A stretch of 64,000 bases of DNA from Pseudarthrobacter defluvii (GCF_030323865.1 NZ_CP066362.1:992001-1056000); one strand, 5' to 3'. Positions 18,498-28,029 are shown, counted from the stretch's first letter. Notes: generated from the sequence alone by a model not told the origin. Made by a program: numbers and translations.

Positions 18498-19532
18498 ATG
18501 CAGGTCACACCGCTCATCTGGATCATCACCATTGCCGTGACAATCCTGTTCTTCGTTTACGAGTTCTTCGCCCACGTCCGCAAACCCCACGAACCGTCCA
18601 TCGGTGAGTCCGCCCGCTGGTCGGCGTTCTACATCGGGCTCGCGCTGGTGTTCGGCGTCGGGATCGGCACGGTCTCGGGCTGGACGTTCGGTGGCGAGTA
18701 CTTCGCCGGCTACCTCACCGAGAAGGCACTCTCGGTGGACAACCTGTTCGTCTTCCTCATCGTGATGACAGGGTTCGCCGTGCCCAAGAAGTACCAGCAG
18801 AAGGTGCTGATGGTGGGCATCATCATCGCCCTCATCCTGCGCGGCGGGTTCATCGCCATCGGTGCCACGCTGATCGAGAACTTTTCCTGGGTGTTCTACA
18901 TCTTCGGCGCCCTGCTGCTCTTCCTCGCATACAAGCAGGCGTTCGGCGGCCACGACGCCAACCCGGCCGACGGCAAGTTCATGAAACTGGTCCGGCGCGT
19001 CCTGCCGGTCACCCCGGAGTACCACCGGGACCGGCTCACCGTGAACCTGGACGGCAAGCGCTACGTGACGCCCATGCTGCTCACCATCATCGCCATCGGC
19101 TTCGTGGACCTGGTCTTCGCCGTCGACTCGATCCCCGCGATCTACGGCCTCACCAGCGAGGCATACATCGTCTTCACCGCCAACGCCTTCGCCCTGATGG
19201 GTCTGCGGCAGCTGTTCTTCCTCATCGGCGGACTGCTGGAACGGCTGGTCTACCTGGCCCAGGGACTGGCCGTGATCCTCGCGTTCATCGGCGTGAAGCT
19301 GCTCTTCCACGCCCTGCACGTCAACGAGCTGCCCTTCATCAACGGCGGCCAGCCGCTCCTCTGGGTGCCGGAGATCCCCATCTGGCTCTCGCTGCTCTTC
19401 ATCTTCGCCACCATCCTGGTTGCCACGGTGGCCAGCCTGGCCAAAACACGGGGCGGCCTCGGCGGCGGCGGGGCCGCGCACGGTGAGGTGACACAGGAGG
19501 ACACGGACTCCACGGCGGGCACGCCGCGTTAG
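18498..19532 (+). CDS. TerC-family membrane protein (probable Mn2+ exporter)
   Basis: A 344-residue TerC/Alx protein with 8-9 transmembrane helices. Diagnostic motifs are TEKALSVDNLFVFLIVMTGF (near residue 75) and IGFVDLVFAVDSIPAIYGLT (near residue 200), each with an acidic residue in the membrane that binds metal. TerC proteins export manganese or supply it to secreted enzymes. The ATG follows GGAG by 7 nt within a predicted Mn-responsive leader, which supports a manganese role. Confidence 0.9.
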   Translation: MQVTPLIWIITIAVTILFFVYEFFAHVRKPHEPSIGESARWSAFYIGLALVFGVGIGTVSGWTFGGEYFAGYLTEKALSVDNLFVFLIVMTGFAVPKKYQQKVLMVGIIIALILRGGFIAIGATLIENFSWVFYIFGALLLFLAYKQAFGGHDANPADGKFMKLVRRVLPVTPEYHRDRLTVNLDGKRYVTPMLLTIIAIGFVDLVFAVDSIPAIYGLTSEAYIVFTANAFALMGLRQLFFLIGGLLERLVYLAQGLAVILAFIGVKLLFHALHVNELPFINGGQPLLWVPEIPIWLSLLFIFATILVATVASLAKTRGGLGGGGAAHGEVTQEDTDSTAGTPR

Positions 19533-19559
19533 CCGGTCAAGCCTCTCCGGCAGCACGGA

Positions 19560-19592
19560 CGACGGCGGCACCCGGGCTGGGTGCCGCCGTCG
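19560..19592. terminator. Strong intergenic hairpin (GACGGCGGCACCC family)
   Basis: Arms CGACGGCGGCACCC (19560-19573) and its exact complement (19579-19592) form a 14-bp stem with a 5-nt loop. It sits between convergent terC (+) and the hypothetical gene at 19632 (-), so it can act for both. No T-run is present. Confidence 0.75.
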
Positions 19593-19631
19593 GGGTCTCC
19601 TGAACCGGGCAGGAGCAGCACGAAAAGGTGG

Positions 19632-20099
19632 CTAGTCGTGCATGCGGAGGACCACTTCATAGGAGCGGACGCAGAGTGAGATGTCCAGGTTCTCATGCAC
19701 TGTCCCGAAGGCACAGTCCGGGTTGGCGAACGTCTTGAGGCTGAAGCCGGTCGAAGCACGCAGGTCGTCCACGGTGACCGGCACCGGGGTGGACCAGGTT
19801 CTGTCCAGGCTGTGGCAGGGGTTCTCCAGCGGGACACATCCGGGATCGTTCTTCGGATCGCTTGCCGCAGTCACCTCCCAGCCGTCTCCGGTGGGGATAC
19901 CATCCGCGATGGAGACCATCTCCTCGATCCGTGCCGTTTCACGGCCCGGACCTCCGTTGACCATCGGCATCAGCGATACCACCATGATGCCAATGCAGAG
20001 CACCACGATCGCCGCTCCGCCCATAACCCACGGCCACACCTTGGGCTTTTGGGGCGGCATTCCGTACGCCTGCATCCAGTCCCTTCCTGCTTGTGACAT
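19632..20099 (-). CDS. Hypothetical single-TM protein
   Basis: A 155-residue unrecognised protein with a cytoplasmic proline-rich N-terminus (MPPQKPKVWPW), one transmembrane helix (residues about 25-45) and an extracytoplasmic domain with four to five cysteines (DPGCVPLENPCHS, NPDCAFG, DISLCVRSY). These probably form disulfides. Its ATG overlaps the stop of the upstream DUF3592 gene by one base (TGATG), so the two genes form an operon. Confidence 0.7.
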   Translation of the reverse strand: MSQAGRDWMQAYGMPPQKPKVWPWVMGGAAIVVLCIGIMVVSLMPMVNGGPGRETARIEEMVSIADGIPTGDGWEVTAASDPKNDPGCVPLENPCHSLDRTWSTPVPVTVDDLRASTGFSLKTFANPDCAFGTVHENLDISLCVRSYEVVLRMHD

Positions 20100-20557
20100 C
20101 AGCTGCGTCCTGTCCTGCGTTTTCTGGACACCCTGGTGACGATGGCGATCAGCCCTATGCCTGTCGCCACGAGGGTCAGGACCGTTCCAACTCCGCGCAG
20201 GGTTACTCCGCCGCTTTCAAAGCCCAGCACCACGGCGCGGGATGGCTGCTGGCTGTCATAGGCCACGGTGACGGAGTCGCCGACCGTCGGGTGCTGGTCG
20301 TGGTCGACGCTTGCCGACACAACGTGCTCAATCCCGTCCAAGGAGGTGTAGCGGACTTTGATGTCCCGGTTGGAGGCGCGCTGGGTGTCATTGAAGTCCG
20401 TGACGGTGCCGGCGCTCTGCACCCCGGTCCGGGCCAGTTCGGCATCAGCATCGATCATGACGGTCCCCGCCACCATCAGGCCGGGACCGACGAGCAATAC
20501 GATCAGGACCACCGCCAAAGTGCCAAGGCGGCCTCTGCGTCTTTTCGCTGGTCTCAT
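20099..20557 (-). CDS. DUF3592-domain membrane protein
   Basis: A 152-residue protein with an N-terminal arginine/lysine-rich start and a TM helix (LGTLAVVLIVLLVGPGLMV). An extracellular beta domain of the DUF3592 type follows (SAGTVTDFNDTQRASNRDIK, then SVDHDQHPTVGDSVTVAYD), and a second TM helix near the C-terminus. The ATG at 20557 has GGGAG 8 nt upstream; longer starts would run into the neighbour's promoter region. Function unknown. Confidence 0.72.
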   Translation of the reverse strand: MRPAKRRRGRLGTLAVVLIVLLVGPGLMVAGTVMIDADAELARTGVQSAGTVTDFNDTQRASNRDIKVRYTSLDGIEHVVSASVDHDQHPTVGDSVTVAYDSQQPSRAVVLGFESGGVTLRGVGTVLTLVATGIGLIAIVTRVSRKRRTGRS

Positions 20558-20738
20558 TATGGGTGCTCCCGGTGTGCTCACACCGGCCATTCTGCCCCAA
20601 GTCCAGTGCGGCGAAGCGAAATCCCGCCCGTGCCCGGAAGGCTGCTTATTGTTCAGCCCGGGTACATGGAGGTGTAACCGTGCGCTGGCAGAGTCTCCGG
20701 CGGGGGACATCAAAAGCCAACGCATTAGGAGCGTCCTC

Positions 20739-22799
20739 ATGGCAGGTCTCAACCGCCGTCGTTTTCTCCAATTTTCCGCCGCCGGGGCCGCCGGTACCGC
20801 TATGTCACAGATGCTGGGCCAGAGCATTGCACGGGCGGCGGAAATCCCGGCCAACCGCGCCACCGGGTCCATCAAGGACATTGAGCACGTGGTGATCTTC
20901 ATGCAGGAGAACCGTGCCTTTGACCACTACTTCGGCACGCTGAAGGGCGTGCGGGGATTCTCGGACCCGCATCCTGCCCTCTTGCCCTCGGGCAAGGACG
21001 CCTTCCACCAGGCGAACGCCACGCGGGAGGTTACGCCGTTCCACCCGGACGCGCCCAACCTGGGCATGCAGTTCATGGAGGACCTGGACCACTCGTGGAA
21101 ACTCACGCAGGAGGCCTTTAATGACGGAAAGTACGACAAGTGGCTCCCGGAAAAGACGGACGCCACCATGGCGTTCTACGGACGCCAGGACATTCCCTTC
21201 CACTTCGCCCTCGCTGACGCCTTCACGGTCTGCGACCAGTACCACTGCTCCGTCCTGGGCCCGACCGACCCGAACCGGTACTTCATGTTCACCGGCGGCG
21301 ACGACCCGGACCGCAAGGGCGGCGGCCCGGACCTCTGGAACAGCGAGAAGGGCTACTGGTGGAGCACCTACCCCGAGGAGCTTGAGAAGGCCGGGGTGAG
21401 CTGGAAGGTCTACCAGGACGTCGGGGAAGGCCTTGACCCGGCACACTACGAAGGCTGGACCAAGGACGCGTACATCGGCAATTACGGGGACAACTCGCTC
21501 CTGTACTTCAAGCAGTACCAGGACGCGAAACCCGGAAGCCCGCTGTATGAGAAGGCGCGGACCGGTACCAACGCCAAGGCCGGCGATGACCTCTTCAGCA
21601 TCCTCCGCCAGGACGTAAAGTCTGGCAACCTTCCCCAGGTCTCCTACATCGTGGCCCCCGAGGCCTACTCCGAGCATTCAAACTGGCCGCCGAACTTTGG
21701 CGCCTGGTACGCGGCCAACATCCTTGACATCCTCACCTCCTCACCCGAGGTGTGGAGCAAGACGGCCGTCCTGTTCATGTACGACGAAAATGACGGCTTC
21801 TTCGACCACATCGTCCCCCCGCACCCCAACACCCCGCAGATACCCGGCGCCTCCACGGTCTCCACTGCCGGTGAATGGTACGACGGCAGCCCCACGTACT
21901 TCGGCGACAAGGACGTCCCCGGTCACTTCGGCCTGGGCGTGCGCGTGCCTATGATCGTCCTTTCCCCGTGGAGCATGGGCGGCTGGGTCTGCTCCGAGAC
22001 CTTCGACCACACCTCGATTGTCCGGTTCCTGGAAGCGCGGTTCGGGGTGGCGTCACCGAACATCACTCCGTGGCGCCGGGCGGTCAGCGGGGACCTCACC
22101 AGTGCGTTCGACTTCTCCAAGGCCGAGGGAGCAGCACCTGCCCTGCCGGACACCACGGCCTATAAGCCGGCCGACCGCGAACGCCACCCGAGCTACATCC
22201 CGACGCCCCCCGCCACGAATTCGATGCCCGCCCAGGAGAAGGGCACCCGCCCCTCCCGCCCGCTGGGCTACGCCCTGGACCTCGAAACCAAAATCACCTC
22301 AGGCCAGCTCACCGGCAAGTGGGTAAACCGGGGCACGCTGGGCGCACACGTGCAGGTCCGGTCGAACCTGCTCCCGGCCGGTCCGTACTCCTACACCATC
22401 GGCGCAGGTGCCTCACTGGATGCTTCGTGGGCGCTGGGTGCCGAGTACGACGTGCAGATGCACGGCCCGGCTGGGTGGTTCCGCCGGCTTGCTGGGACGA
22501 CGGCGGCCGCGGACATCCGCGTGTCCGTCACCGCTGACGGCAAGGCTCCGCACGCACAGTTCCGGATCGAGAACGCCGGCACCGCCGGTGCCAACCTCAC
22601 GCTGAAGGACGCGTACGGCTCGGGTTCCCAGACGCTTTCCCTCAATCCCGGACAGGCAAAGACCATCGTCATCCCGACGCCGGGCGGCTGGTACGACCTC
22701 ACCGTCACCTCCGCCGCTGAAACCAAGCTCGTCCGTGTCCTGGCCGGCCGCCTCGAAAACGGCGCGCCGCTGACCAGCGACCCCCAGCTCGGCCGATAA
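20739..22799 (+). CDS. Phosphocholine-type phospholipase C, Tat-secreted
   Basis: A 686-residue secreted phosphoesterase. The N-terminus LNRRRFLQFSAAGAAGTA is a twin-arginine (Tat) signal. The catalytic domain begins with IEHVVIFMQENRAFDHYFGT (phosphoesterase family, near residue 50), followed by HCSVLGPTDPNR and LFMYDENDGFFDHIVPP. C-terminal beta domains of the phospholipase C type complete it. It would hydrolyse phosphatidylcholine-like lipids or other phosphodiesters outside the cell. AGGAG 8 nt before ATG 20739 supports the start. Confidence 0.92.
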   Translation: MAGLNRRRFLQFSAAGAAGTAMSQMLGQSIARAAEIPANRATGSIKDIEHVVIFMQENRAFDHYFGTLKGVRGFSDPHPALLPSGKDAFHQANATREVTPFHPDAPNLGMQFMEDLDHSWKLTQEAFNDGKYDKWLPEKTDATMAFYGRQDIPFHFALADAFTVCDQYHCSVLGPTDPNRYFMFTGGDDPDRKGGGPDLWNSEKGYWWSTYPEELEKAGVSWKVYQDVGEGLDPAHYEGWTKDAYIGNYGDNSLLYFKQYQDAKPGSPLYEKARTGTNAKAGDDLFSILRQDVKSGNLPQVSYIVAPEAYSEHSNWPPNFGAWYAANILDILTSSPEVWSKTAVLFMYDENDGFFDHIVPPHPNTPQIPGASTVSTAGEWYDGSPTYFGDKDVPGHFGLGVRVPMIVLSPWSMGGWVCSETFDHTSIVRFLEARFGVASPNITPWRRAVSGDLTSAFDFSKAEGAAPALPDTTAYKPADRERHPSYIPTPPATNSMPAQEKGTRPSRPLGYALDLETKITSGQLTGKWVNRGTLGAHVQVRSNLLPAGPYSYTIGAGASLDASWALGAEYDVQMHGPAGWFRRLAGTTAAADIRVSVTADGKAPHAQFRIENAGTAGANLTLKDAYGSGSQTLSLNPGQAKTIVIPTPGGWYDLTVTSAAETKLVRVLAGRLENGAPLTSDPQLGR

Positions 22800-22871
22800 C
22801 CCGGCCACTACAACCTCCGGCACCTTCGAAAACCTGTTCCGCCCCTAACCGGTAACAGGGCTTACGACGGG

Positions 22872-22890
22872 GGCACCCGGCTTGGGTGCC
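22872..22890. terminator. Intergenic hairpin, degenerate family member
   Basis: GGCACCC (22872-22878) and GGGTGCC (22884-22890) pair around a 5-nt loop, preceded by the family signature TTACGACGG. The outer stem is no longer complementary. It lies between convergent phospholipase C and the SRPBCC-like gene. Confidence 0.55.
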
Positions 22891-22928
22891 GCTGCTCGTG
22901 CTTCTACCGGAGCAGGCAACGGTTGGGG

Positions 22929-23600
22929 TCAATTTTTGCGGCCTGAAAGGACTTCGTGAATTCGGTCCAAGTAAATGCGCGAATGGCTTTCCCACCATTC
23001 GTTAGGGTCAGCGGCGAAAGCTGCATTCGGCGGAAGTTCCATAATGACCCCTACTGTGAGGGTGCATCCGGTCGTTGTCGGTTCCAGCCGGTACGTGTAT
23101 CGCCGGTTATAGGTGTCCTCTGTGATAGGGCGCGTTGTCGCCCACCGCGGGCTTTCCTCACCTATGACTTCAACAATGGATACCGAACCGTCCCGCCCGA
23201 TGAAGCATTGTTGCTCGCCTACACCCTGAGGTGTGCCCGGAACAGTAAATGCACGCTGTACATCTGACAGGAACGTGGCACTTTCAGCCGGGCGAATCAA
23301 GGACCAGACCGTGTGGGCGTCGTGGTGGTAGGCCGCAGAAGCCTGCAAGCTGTGCAATTTTCCTGGGAGATTGGCGGCAGCCGCTGATGCCTGCTCACGC
23401 AGGAGCCCGATGCGCTTGTTCCTGCGGTTCACCATTGATTCAACAACCATCAGCGCCAGATACGGCGCCAGGGCAACTGCAAAGATTACGAACTCTAAAT
23501 CTTTCCGGCCGAAGTGGCCGATAACTATGGCGAGCACAAGTATTGCTAAAAAGCCTGCATAAAACAGGACGGTGTGAAGAACTTTGTATATGGTGACCAC
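22929..23600 (-). CDS. Membrane-anchored SRPBCC-like protein
   Basis: A 223-residue protein with two N-terminal transmembrane helices (VLHTVLFYAGFLAILVLAIV; FVIFAVALAPYLALMVVESM) and a C-terminal START/SRPBCC-like domain from about residue 90 (YHHDAHTVWSLIRPAE ... TYRLEPTTTGCTLTVGV). Such domains bind hydrophobic ligands. The GTG at 23600 is preferred because GATAAT ends exactly 6 nt before it (leaderless); upstream sequence does not look coding. The biological role is unknown. Confidence 0.65.
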   Translation of the reverse strand: MVTIYKVLHTVLFYAGFLAILVLAIVIGHFGRKDLEFVIFAVALAPYLALMVVESMVNRRNKRIGLLREQASAAAANLPGKLHSLQASAAYHHDAHTVWSLIRPAESATFLSDVQRAFTVPGTPQGVGEQQCFIGRDGSVSIVEVIGEESPRWATTRPITEDTYNRRYTYRLEPTTTGCTLTVGVIMELPPNAAFAADPNEWWESHSRIYLDRIHEVLSGRKN

Positions 23601-23796
23601 TTGCCCATTATCTAGGCCGACATCGCGCCTTAATTGTCGACAGCCACAGGATTCGCGCAGGAGTCGGGAAGGATTGGCCCAGTTCCGGTAAAACCGGCAA
23701 TGTGGGCGATTTGCCGCCGCTAGGCTTTTCTCTGGCGTCAGCAGGTATGGGGGGCTGACGCCCCTAACTTTTCGTGCATAACCCGGGGGAAACTGC

Positions 23797-24654
23797 ATGT
23801 CCAGCCACACGTCCTTGCCCAGGACCACGCCCGCGTCCGGCACCCGCTGGACTGCCGCCGTCGTCCTCTCCGCCTTACTGGCCCTCTTCGGCGCAAGCCT
23901 GCCGGCGGTCGCAGCGGACAGCACCACCACGGCAACAGTCCAGGCGGCTGACCTGCTGGAAACCCTTCCGGTGAAGGGCCGCGCGCCCAAGACGGGGTAT
24001 GAGCGGTCGCTGTTCGGGCCAACGTGGGCAGACGTGGACCAGAACGGCTGCGACACCCGCAACGACATCCTCAACCGGGACCTGACGGACATCACCTACG
24101 TCAACAGCGTCCCCTGCACAGTCAAGACCGGCGTGCTCGCGGATCCCTACACGGGCACCGTCATCGACTTCGTCCGCGGCACCACCACCAGCAGCGCCGT
24201 GCAGATCGACCACGTGGTGGCGCTCAGCGACGCCTGGCAGAAGGGCGCCCAGCAGCTGACCACGGAGCAGCGGACGGCGTTCGCCAACGACCCGCTGAAC
24301 CTGCAGGCCACGGACGGGCCCACCAACCAGCAGAAGGGCGACGGCGACGCCGCCACCTGGCTGCCACCGTCCAAGGCCTTCCGCTGCGAGTACGTGGCAC
24401 GGCAAGTCTCCGTGAAGGCCCGGTACAGCCTGTGGGTGACGCAGGCTGAGCACGACGCCATCGCCGGCATCCTCGCCACCTGCCCCGGCCAGCCGGCCCC
24501 GACCACCATCGCGCCCGCCTCCGCTTCCACCGCCATCTACTATGCCAACTGCGCCGAGGCCGTGGCTGCGGGAGCAGCCCCGCTCTACTCGGGTTCGCCG
24601 GGGTACCGCCCGGGGTTGGACGGCGACGGCGACGGGGTGGCCTGCGAGGGCTGA
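23797..24654 (+). CDS. Secreted HNH (DUF1524) nuclease with excalibur domain
   Basis: A 285-residue protein with a signal peptide ending near AVAA and a DUF1524-type HNH nuclease domain with QIDHVVALSDAWQKGA (catalytic H), NDPLNLQATDGPTNQQKGD and WLPP in family order. A C-terminal excalibur calcium-binding motif reads DGDGDGVACE. Paired cysteines fit extracellular folding. It probably degrades DNA outside the cell for nutrient use. GGGGGA precedes the ATG. Confidence 0.88.
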   Translation: MSSHTSLPRTTPASGTRWTAAVVLSALLALFGASLPAVAADSTTTATVQAADLLETLPVKGRAPKTGYERSLFGPTWADVDQNGCDTRNDILNRDLTDITYVNSVPCTVKTGVLADPYTGTVIDFVRGTTTSSAVQIDHVVALSDAWQKGAQQLTTEQRTAFANDPLNLQATDGPTNQQKGDGDAATWLPPSKAFRCEYVARQVSVKARYSLWVTQAEHDAIAGILATCPGQPAPTTIAPASASTAIYYANCAEAVAAGAAPLYSGSPGYRPGLDGDGDGVACEG

Positions 24655-24666
24655 GCGGCCGGCGCC

Positions 24667-25437
24667 CTACCGTTCGGCCTGTGGATCAGGGCTTACGACG
24701 GCGCCGCCCGCCCCGGGTGCCGGCGTCGCCGTCTCCTGGGAGTGCCGGAGCGAATGCCTCTTCGTGGCGCTCATGCCCAGCAGGGCGACGCCAAGGGTGA
24801 GCAGCGCGGTCAGCAGCACCCCAAGCCCAAGATGAAGCTGCACGAAACCGGCGCCCACTGCCGCGCCGGCCATGATGAGTCCGATGGCCGCGAGCCGCCG
24901 GCCCCAGAACGGGTGGGTGCCGGCACCCAGGCGTGAATCCGCGGCCAGGCCGGTGATGGTGGAGGTGACCACCACGGTGGGGACGTCCCTGACGTTGAGG
25001 TGCCGGGCGGTGGCGGCCTGCAGGCCCATGGCCACCGCCAGCGTGCCGGTGATGGCGACGGTCAGCGCCTCGCTGCTCCTGGGGTTAACACCGCTGAGGA
25101 GCAGGATGGCCACGACAGCCATCACCGCACTGACTCCGACCAGCAGGACCGTGGTGCGGTGGTTCCAGCCCGAGGTGCTGGGCCGCAGGACCCGCCCGGA
25201 GATCACGGCACCGGTCATGAACCCGGCCAGGGCCACGATGGGTCCGAGGACCGGAAGGTTGTCCCCGCCCATCAGCGCCATGCCCAGGATCACCACATTG
25301 CCGGTCATGTTCGCCGTGAACACCCGGTCCAGGCCCAGATAGCCCACCGCGTCCAGCACCCCGGTGGAGAAGGTCAGCGCCAGCATGAGCACCAGGTGCA
25401 GTTTGGGCGGATGGGCGGGGAGGAAACGGGCGGGCAT
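24667..25437 (-). CDS. DUF1275 (YoaK-like) membrane protein
   Basis: A 256-residue protein with six or seven hydrophobic helices and the DUF1275 signature: FSTGVLDAVGYLGLDRVFTA, then NMTGNVVILGMAL near the N-terminus and QAATARHLNVRDVPTVVVTS mid-protein. Function is unknown, possibly transport. The ATG at 25437 is chosen because AAGG lies 7 nt upstream; the ATG at 25443 would be too close. Confidence 0.83.
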   Translation of the reverse strand: MPARFLPAHPPKLHLVLMLALTFSTGVLDAVGYLGLDRVFTANMTGNVVILGMALMGGDNLPVLGPIVALAGFMTGAVISGRVLRPSTSGWNHRTTVLLVGVSAVMAVVAILLLSGVNPRSSEALTVAITGTLAVAMGLQAATARHLNVRDVPTVVVTSTITGLAADSRLGAGTHPFWGRRLAAIGLIMAGAAVGAGFVQLHLGLGVLLTALLTLGVALLGMSATKRHSLRHSQETATPAPGAGGAVVSPDPQAER

Positions 25438-25529
25438 GTGCATACCTTTCGGCAGTCCCGGAAACGATCGTTGCTGGCGGTGGAGCCGATTCCAGTATCC
25501 TCTCGTCCCTGCCCGGCTGACTGGCGGAA

Positions 25530-25570
25530 CGGCCGACGGCGGCACCCACGTTGAGTGCCGCCGTCGGCCG
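25530..25570. terminator. Strong 16-bp hairpin (GACGGCGGCAC family)
   Basis: Perfect 16-bp arms at 25530-25545 and 25555-25570 with a 9-nt loop; the core is again GACGGCGGCAC. It lies just after the glycerophosphodiesterase gene (-) stop and upstream of the DUF1275 gene, so it probably terminates the former. Confidence 0.75.
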
Positions 25571-25597
25571 TGTGCCCAAAAATAAGGGGGAAAGGGC

Positions 25598-26659
25598 TCA
25601 GCCCTGGTACGCCTTCGGCAGCTTCAGGCCACGTCCCTCCATGACGGTGCGCAGGCGGGTGGGGTAGTCGGTGATGATCCCGTCCACGCCCATGTCCATC
25701 AGCCGCGTCATGTCGGCGGTGGTGTTCACGGTCCACGGGATGACGGCCAGGCCCAGTTCGTGGGCCTCGGCGATCATCGTGGGGGTGACCGAACTGAACG
25801 TGGGGGAGACGACGTCGTACCCCTGGGCGGCTGCCGCCTTGGGAAGGGAACCGTCGTAGTCGTCGATGTCGATGCCGCCCAGGTTGGGGCTGGCACCCGG
25901 CTTGCCCACACCCATCCAGGCATCGCCGCTGGACAGCGCAACGAGCGTCAGGTCCGGCGCGATCTGCTTGGTCAGGTTCAGCGAGGACCAGTCGAAGGAC
26001 TGCAGGGTGGTGCGGTCGGCCATACCTGAGGACTCGATCTCCGCTACGACGGCGCGGGTGAGCGACTCCATGCCGGCGCCGCCGATCTCGCTGTCGTTGA
26101 CCTTGGTTTCGACGTTGAAGCGGACCTTTTCCGCCTTGCGGTCGCGGGCCAGCTGGTAGACGTCCTTGAGTTCGGCGATCCGGTTGCCCTCGATGACGTC
26201 CTGCTCCGGGAAGCCGGGCAGCTGCTTGAAGCCGCAGTTGAGTGTCTTCAGCTGGGCCAGGGACAGGTCGGCCACGCGGCGGCCCACGTAGGGGAATTCG
26301 GGGTCGCCGGCGGTGGCAGGGGCGGTGTCGATGCACTTGTTGGCCTGGATGGTGTCGTCGTGCCAGACCACCACCTTGCCGTCCTGGGTCAGGTGGGTGT
26401 CCAGTTCCAGGGTGGTGACGCCCAGGGCCAGGGAGTTGCCGAACGCGGCCAGCGACTCCTCTGTCCACTGGCCGCGGCCGCCGCGGTGGCTCTGCAGGTC
26501 GAAGGAGCCGTTGCGCTCGTTGGTTTTGATGGCCGAGGTGGCGGTTCCGGCAGCGTTCGACGACGGCGTGCCGGCCTGGGTGCCGTCGGCGGCGACCGCG
26601 GGACTTGCCATGGAAGCGATGAGGGCGGCGGCTGCCGCGGCAGTCAGGACGTGGCGCAT
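25598..26659 (-). CDS. Secreted glycerophosphodiester phosphodiesterase
   Basis: A 353-residue GDPD enzyme that releases glycerol-3-phosphate from glycerophosphodiesters outside the cell. A signal peptide ends near AVAA (residue 24). Catalytic and metal ligands are visible: H58-R59-G60, E67/E68, E85 and D87 in TLELDTHLTQDG, and H100-D101. The barrel end reads VIPWTVNTTADMTRLMDMGV, then DGIITDYPTRL as in the family. GGAGG precedes the ATG. Confidence 0.93.
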   Translation of the reverse strand: MRHVLTAAAAAALIASMASPAVAADGTQAGTPSSNAAGTATSAIKTNERNGSFDLQSHRGGRGQWTEESLAAFGNSLALGVTTLELDTHLTQDGKVVVWHDDTIQANKCIDTAPATAGDPEFPYVGRRVADLSLAQLKTLNCGFKQLPGFPEQDVIEGNRIAELKDVYQLARDRKAEKVRFNVETKVNDSEIGGAGMESLTRAVVAEIESSGMADRTTLQSFDWSSLNLTKQIAPDLTLVALSSGDAWMGVGKPGASPNLGGIDIDDYDGSLPKAAAAQGYDVVSPTFSSVTPTMIAEAHELGLAVIPWTVNTTADMTRLMDMGVDGIITDYPTRLRTVMEGRGLKLPKAYQG

Positions 26660-26763
26660 GGGTGTTCCTCCAAAGGGGGTGCGGGGCCGGCGGGTAGGCC
26701 GGGTGACCCGTCCACGCTAGGGAGGGCAGGTTGCGCGATGGGTGCGGCGAGTTGGAGGGGAGG

Positions 26764-27234
26764 TTAACGGGGCGTGCCCGGCTGCGTCTCCGGGGGAAAG
26801 TCCTTGTTCAGCGCCAAACCTGCGACGACCGCTCCGGCCAGGATGAGTACAAACGGCGATTGGAGAATCGAGCCAAAAACCGCGAGCCCTGAGTCTGCAA
26901 TGGGTTTCGAGGCCGCGACGAGGCACGCAATGTCAATTGCAAGGGCCACCACGTAGCCGGCGATGAAGACCACCATCACCGCGGGCGGCCTGTAGCCCTT
27001 GGTGAAGGACCGCACTGCGGAGTCGTACCACAGGAACTTGAGCCCGATAAAGGTGGGCGTGAAAGTCAGGACGAAGAAGACGTCGACGTCCTCCGGGAAT
27101 CTACGGAGTGGGACGTTCGCGCCGCCTTGGTAGACGCCCTCGGAAAAGTACCACGCGATGACCAGGTGGATCCCGATCAGCAGGACCGAAAGCAGTCCGT
27201 ACCGCAGCCATGTTCCACGCCGTGTCATCCCCAT
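26764..27234 (-). CDS. Hypothetical four-TM membrane protein
   Basis: A 156-residue unrecognised protein with hydrophobic helices near residues 8-28, 48-64, 85-108 and 122-145. The ATG at 27234 is chosen because a CATACT box (27240-27245) lies 5 nt before it, a leaderless arrangement; no Shine-Dalgarno precedes any alternative start. No motif suggests a function. Confidence 0.6.
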   Translation of the reverse strand: MGMTRRGTWLRYGLLSVLLIGIHLVIAWYFSEGVYQGGANVPLRRFPEDVDVFFVLTFTPTFIGLKFLWYDSAVRSFTKGYRPPAVMVVFIAGYVVALAIDIACLVAASKPIADSGLAVFGSILQSPFVLILAGAVVAGLALNKDFPPETQPGTPR

Positions 27235-27320
27235 GGCACAGTATGGCAATGGCAGCCAAGGGGTTTTCAAGGCAGTTGCGGCAAACTTGAGTCTGCCCCC
27301 ACGAACGAAAGCAGGATTCC

Positions 27321-27587
27321 GTGATCACCCTCCAGCAGGACGCCGACGGCTTTATCCGCATGAACCGGCACTACCCGGCCAGCGTCCGCATCCGGATCGC
27401 TTTCAACGATGGCAGCACCAGCGAGTTTTCAGGCCAGGCCCTCAACAACGCCTACGACGCTGCGCTCGCCGAGTTCCGTGCCAAAAACGGCCTCGACGCG
27501 AAGGGTTTCAACCGGGCTCCGGCAAGCCGGACCAACCCGGGCACCAGAGTGGACTTTGTTCCCGTGCACCCCGGCATGGGGGAGTAG
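27321..27587 (+). CDS. Small hypothetical protein (88 aa)
   Basis: An 88-residue soluble protein: an N-terminal beta-rich part (RHYPASVRIRIAFNDGSTSE), a helix (ALNNAYDAALAEFRAKNGLD) and a polar tail. GTG start with AGGA 5 nt upstream. Codon use resembles the surrounding chromosome. No family recognised. Confidence 0.55.
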   Translation: MITLQQDADGFIRMNRHYPASVRIRIAFNDGSTSEFSGQALNNAYDAALAEFRAKNGLDAKGFNRAPASRTNPGTRVDFVPVHPGMGE

Positions 27588-27630
27588 CCGGAGCAGCTGC
27601 CCGATCCCGGAGCCCCTATTGGCGAAGTGG

Positions 27631-28029
27631 TCACACCCCAACTGTGTCGGCGTGCCGGTGGGCCACCTTCCACTGGCCGTCTTCGCGCCGGTAAACCTGG
27701 GTAGCCCGGAGGGTGAGGTTGGTGGGCATGCCGTTCCGGTGGAAGGAGATGCGCTCGATACCTGCGGTGTAGGCCATGTCTCCGATAACGTCGCACGCCT
27801 GCAGCTCCAGCTCCCATGATGAGCAGTTGGAGAATCTGTCTTCCAGGAACCGGAAGGTCTGCTCCACTTCTTCCAGCCCGTAGGCATTGCGCAGCGCTCC
27901 CAGAATGCTCACCGGCTCCGTGTGCGACCAAAGGGCGCGCCGGGGGTTGGCGTCGCCGTTGTGCAGGGCAACTTCCGCGTCATGCAGGGTGGTCCTGACC
28001 CACTGAAGGAAGTCATCGCGGTCACTCAT
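27631..28029 (-). CDS. SnoaL-like / NTF2-fold protein
   Basis: A 132-residue NTF2-like protein resembling DUF4440/SnoaL-like_3 ketosteroid-isomerase relatives (DFLQWVRTTLHDAEVALHNG; WSHTEPVSILGA; ending VYRREDGQWKVAHRHAD). Likely ligand binding or catalytic; substrate unknown. TAGCTT (28036-28041, minus strand) lies exactly 6 nt before the ATG, so the mRNA is probably leaderless. It is divergent from another NTF2-fold gene at 28242. Confidence 0.75.
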   Translation of the reverse strand: MSDRDDFLQWVRTTLHDAEVALHNGDANPRRALWSHTEPVSILGALRNAYGLEEVEQTFRFLEDRFSNCSSWELELQACDVIGDMAYTAGIERISFHRNGMPTNLTLRATQVYRREDGQWKVAHRHADTVGV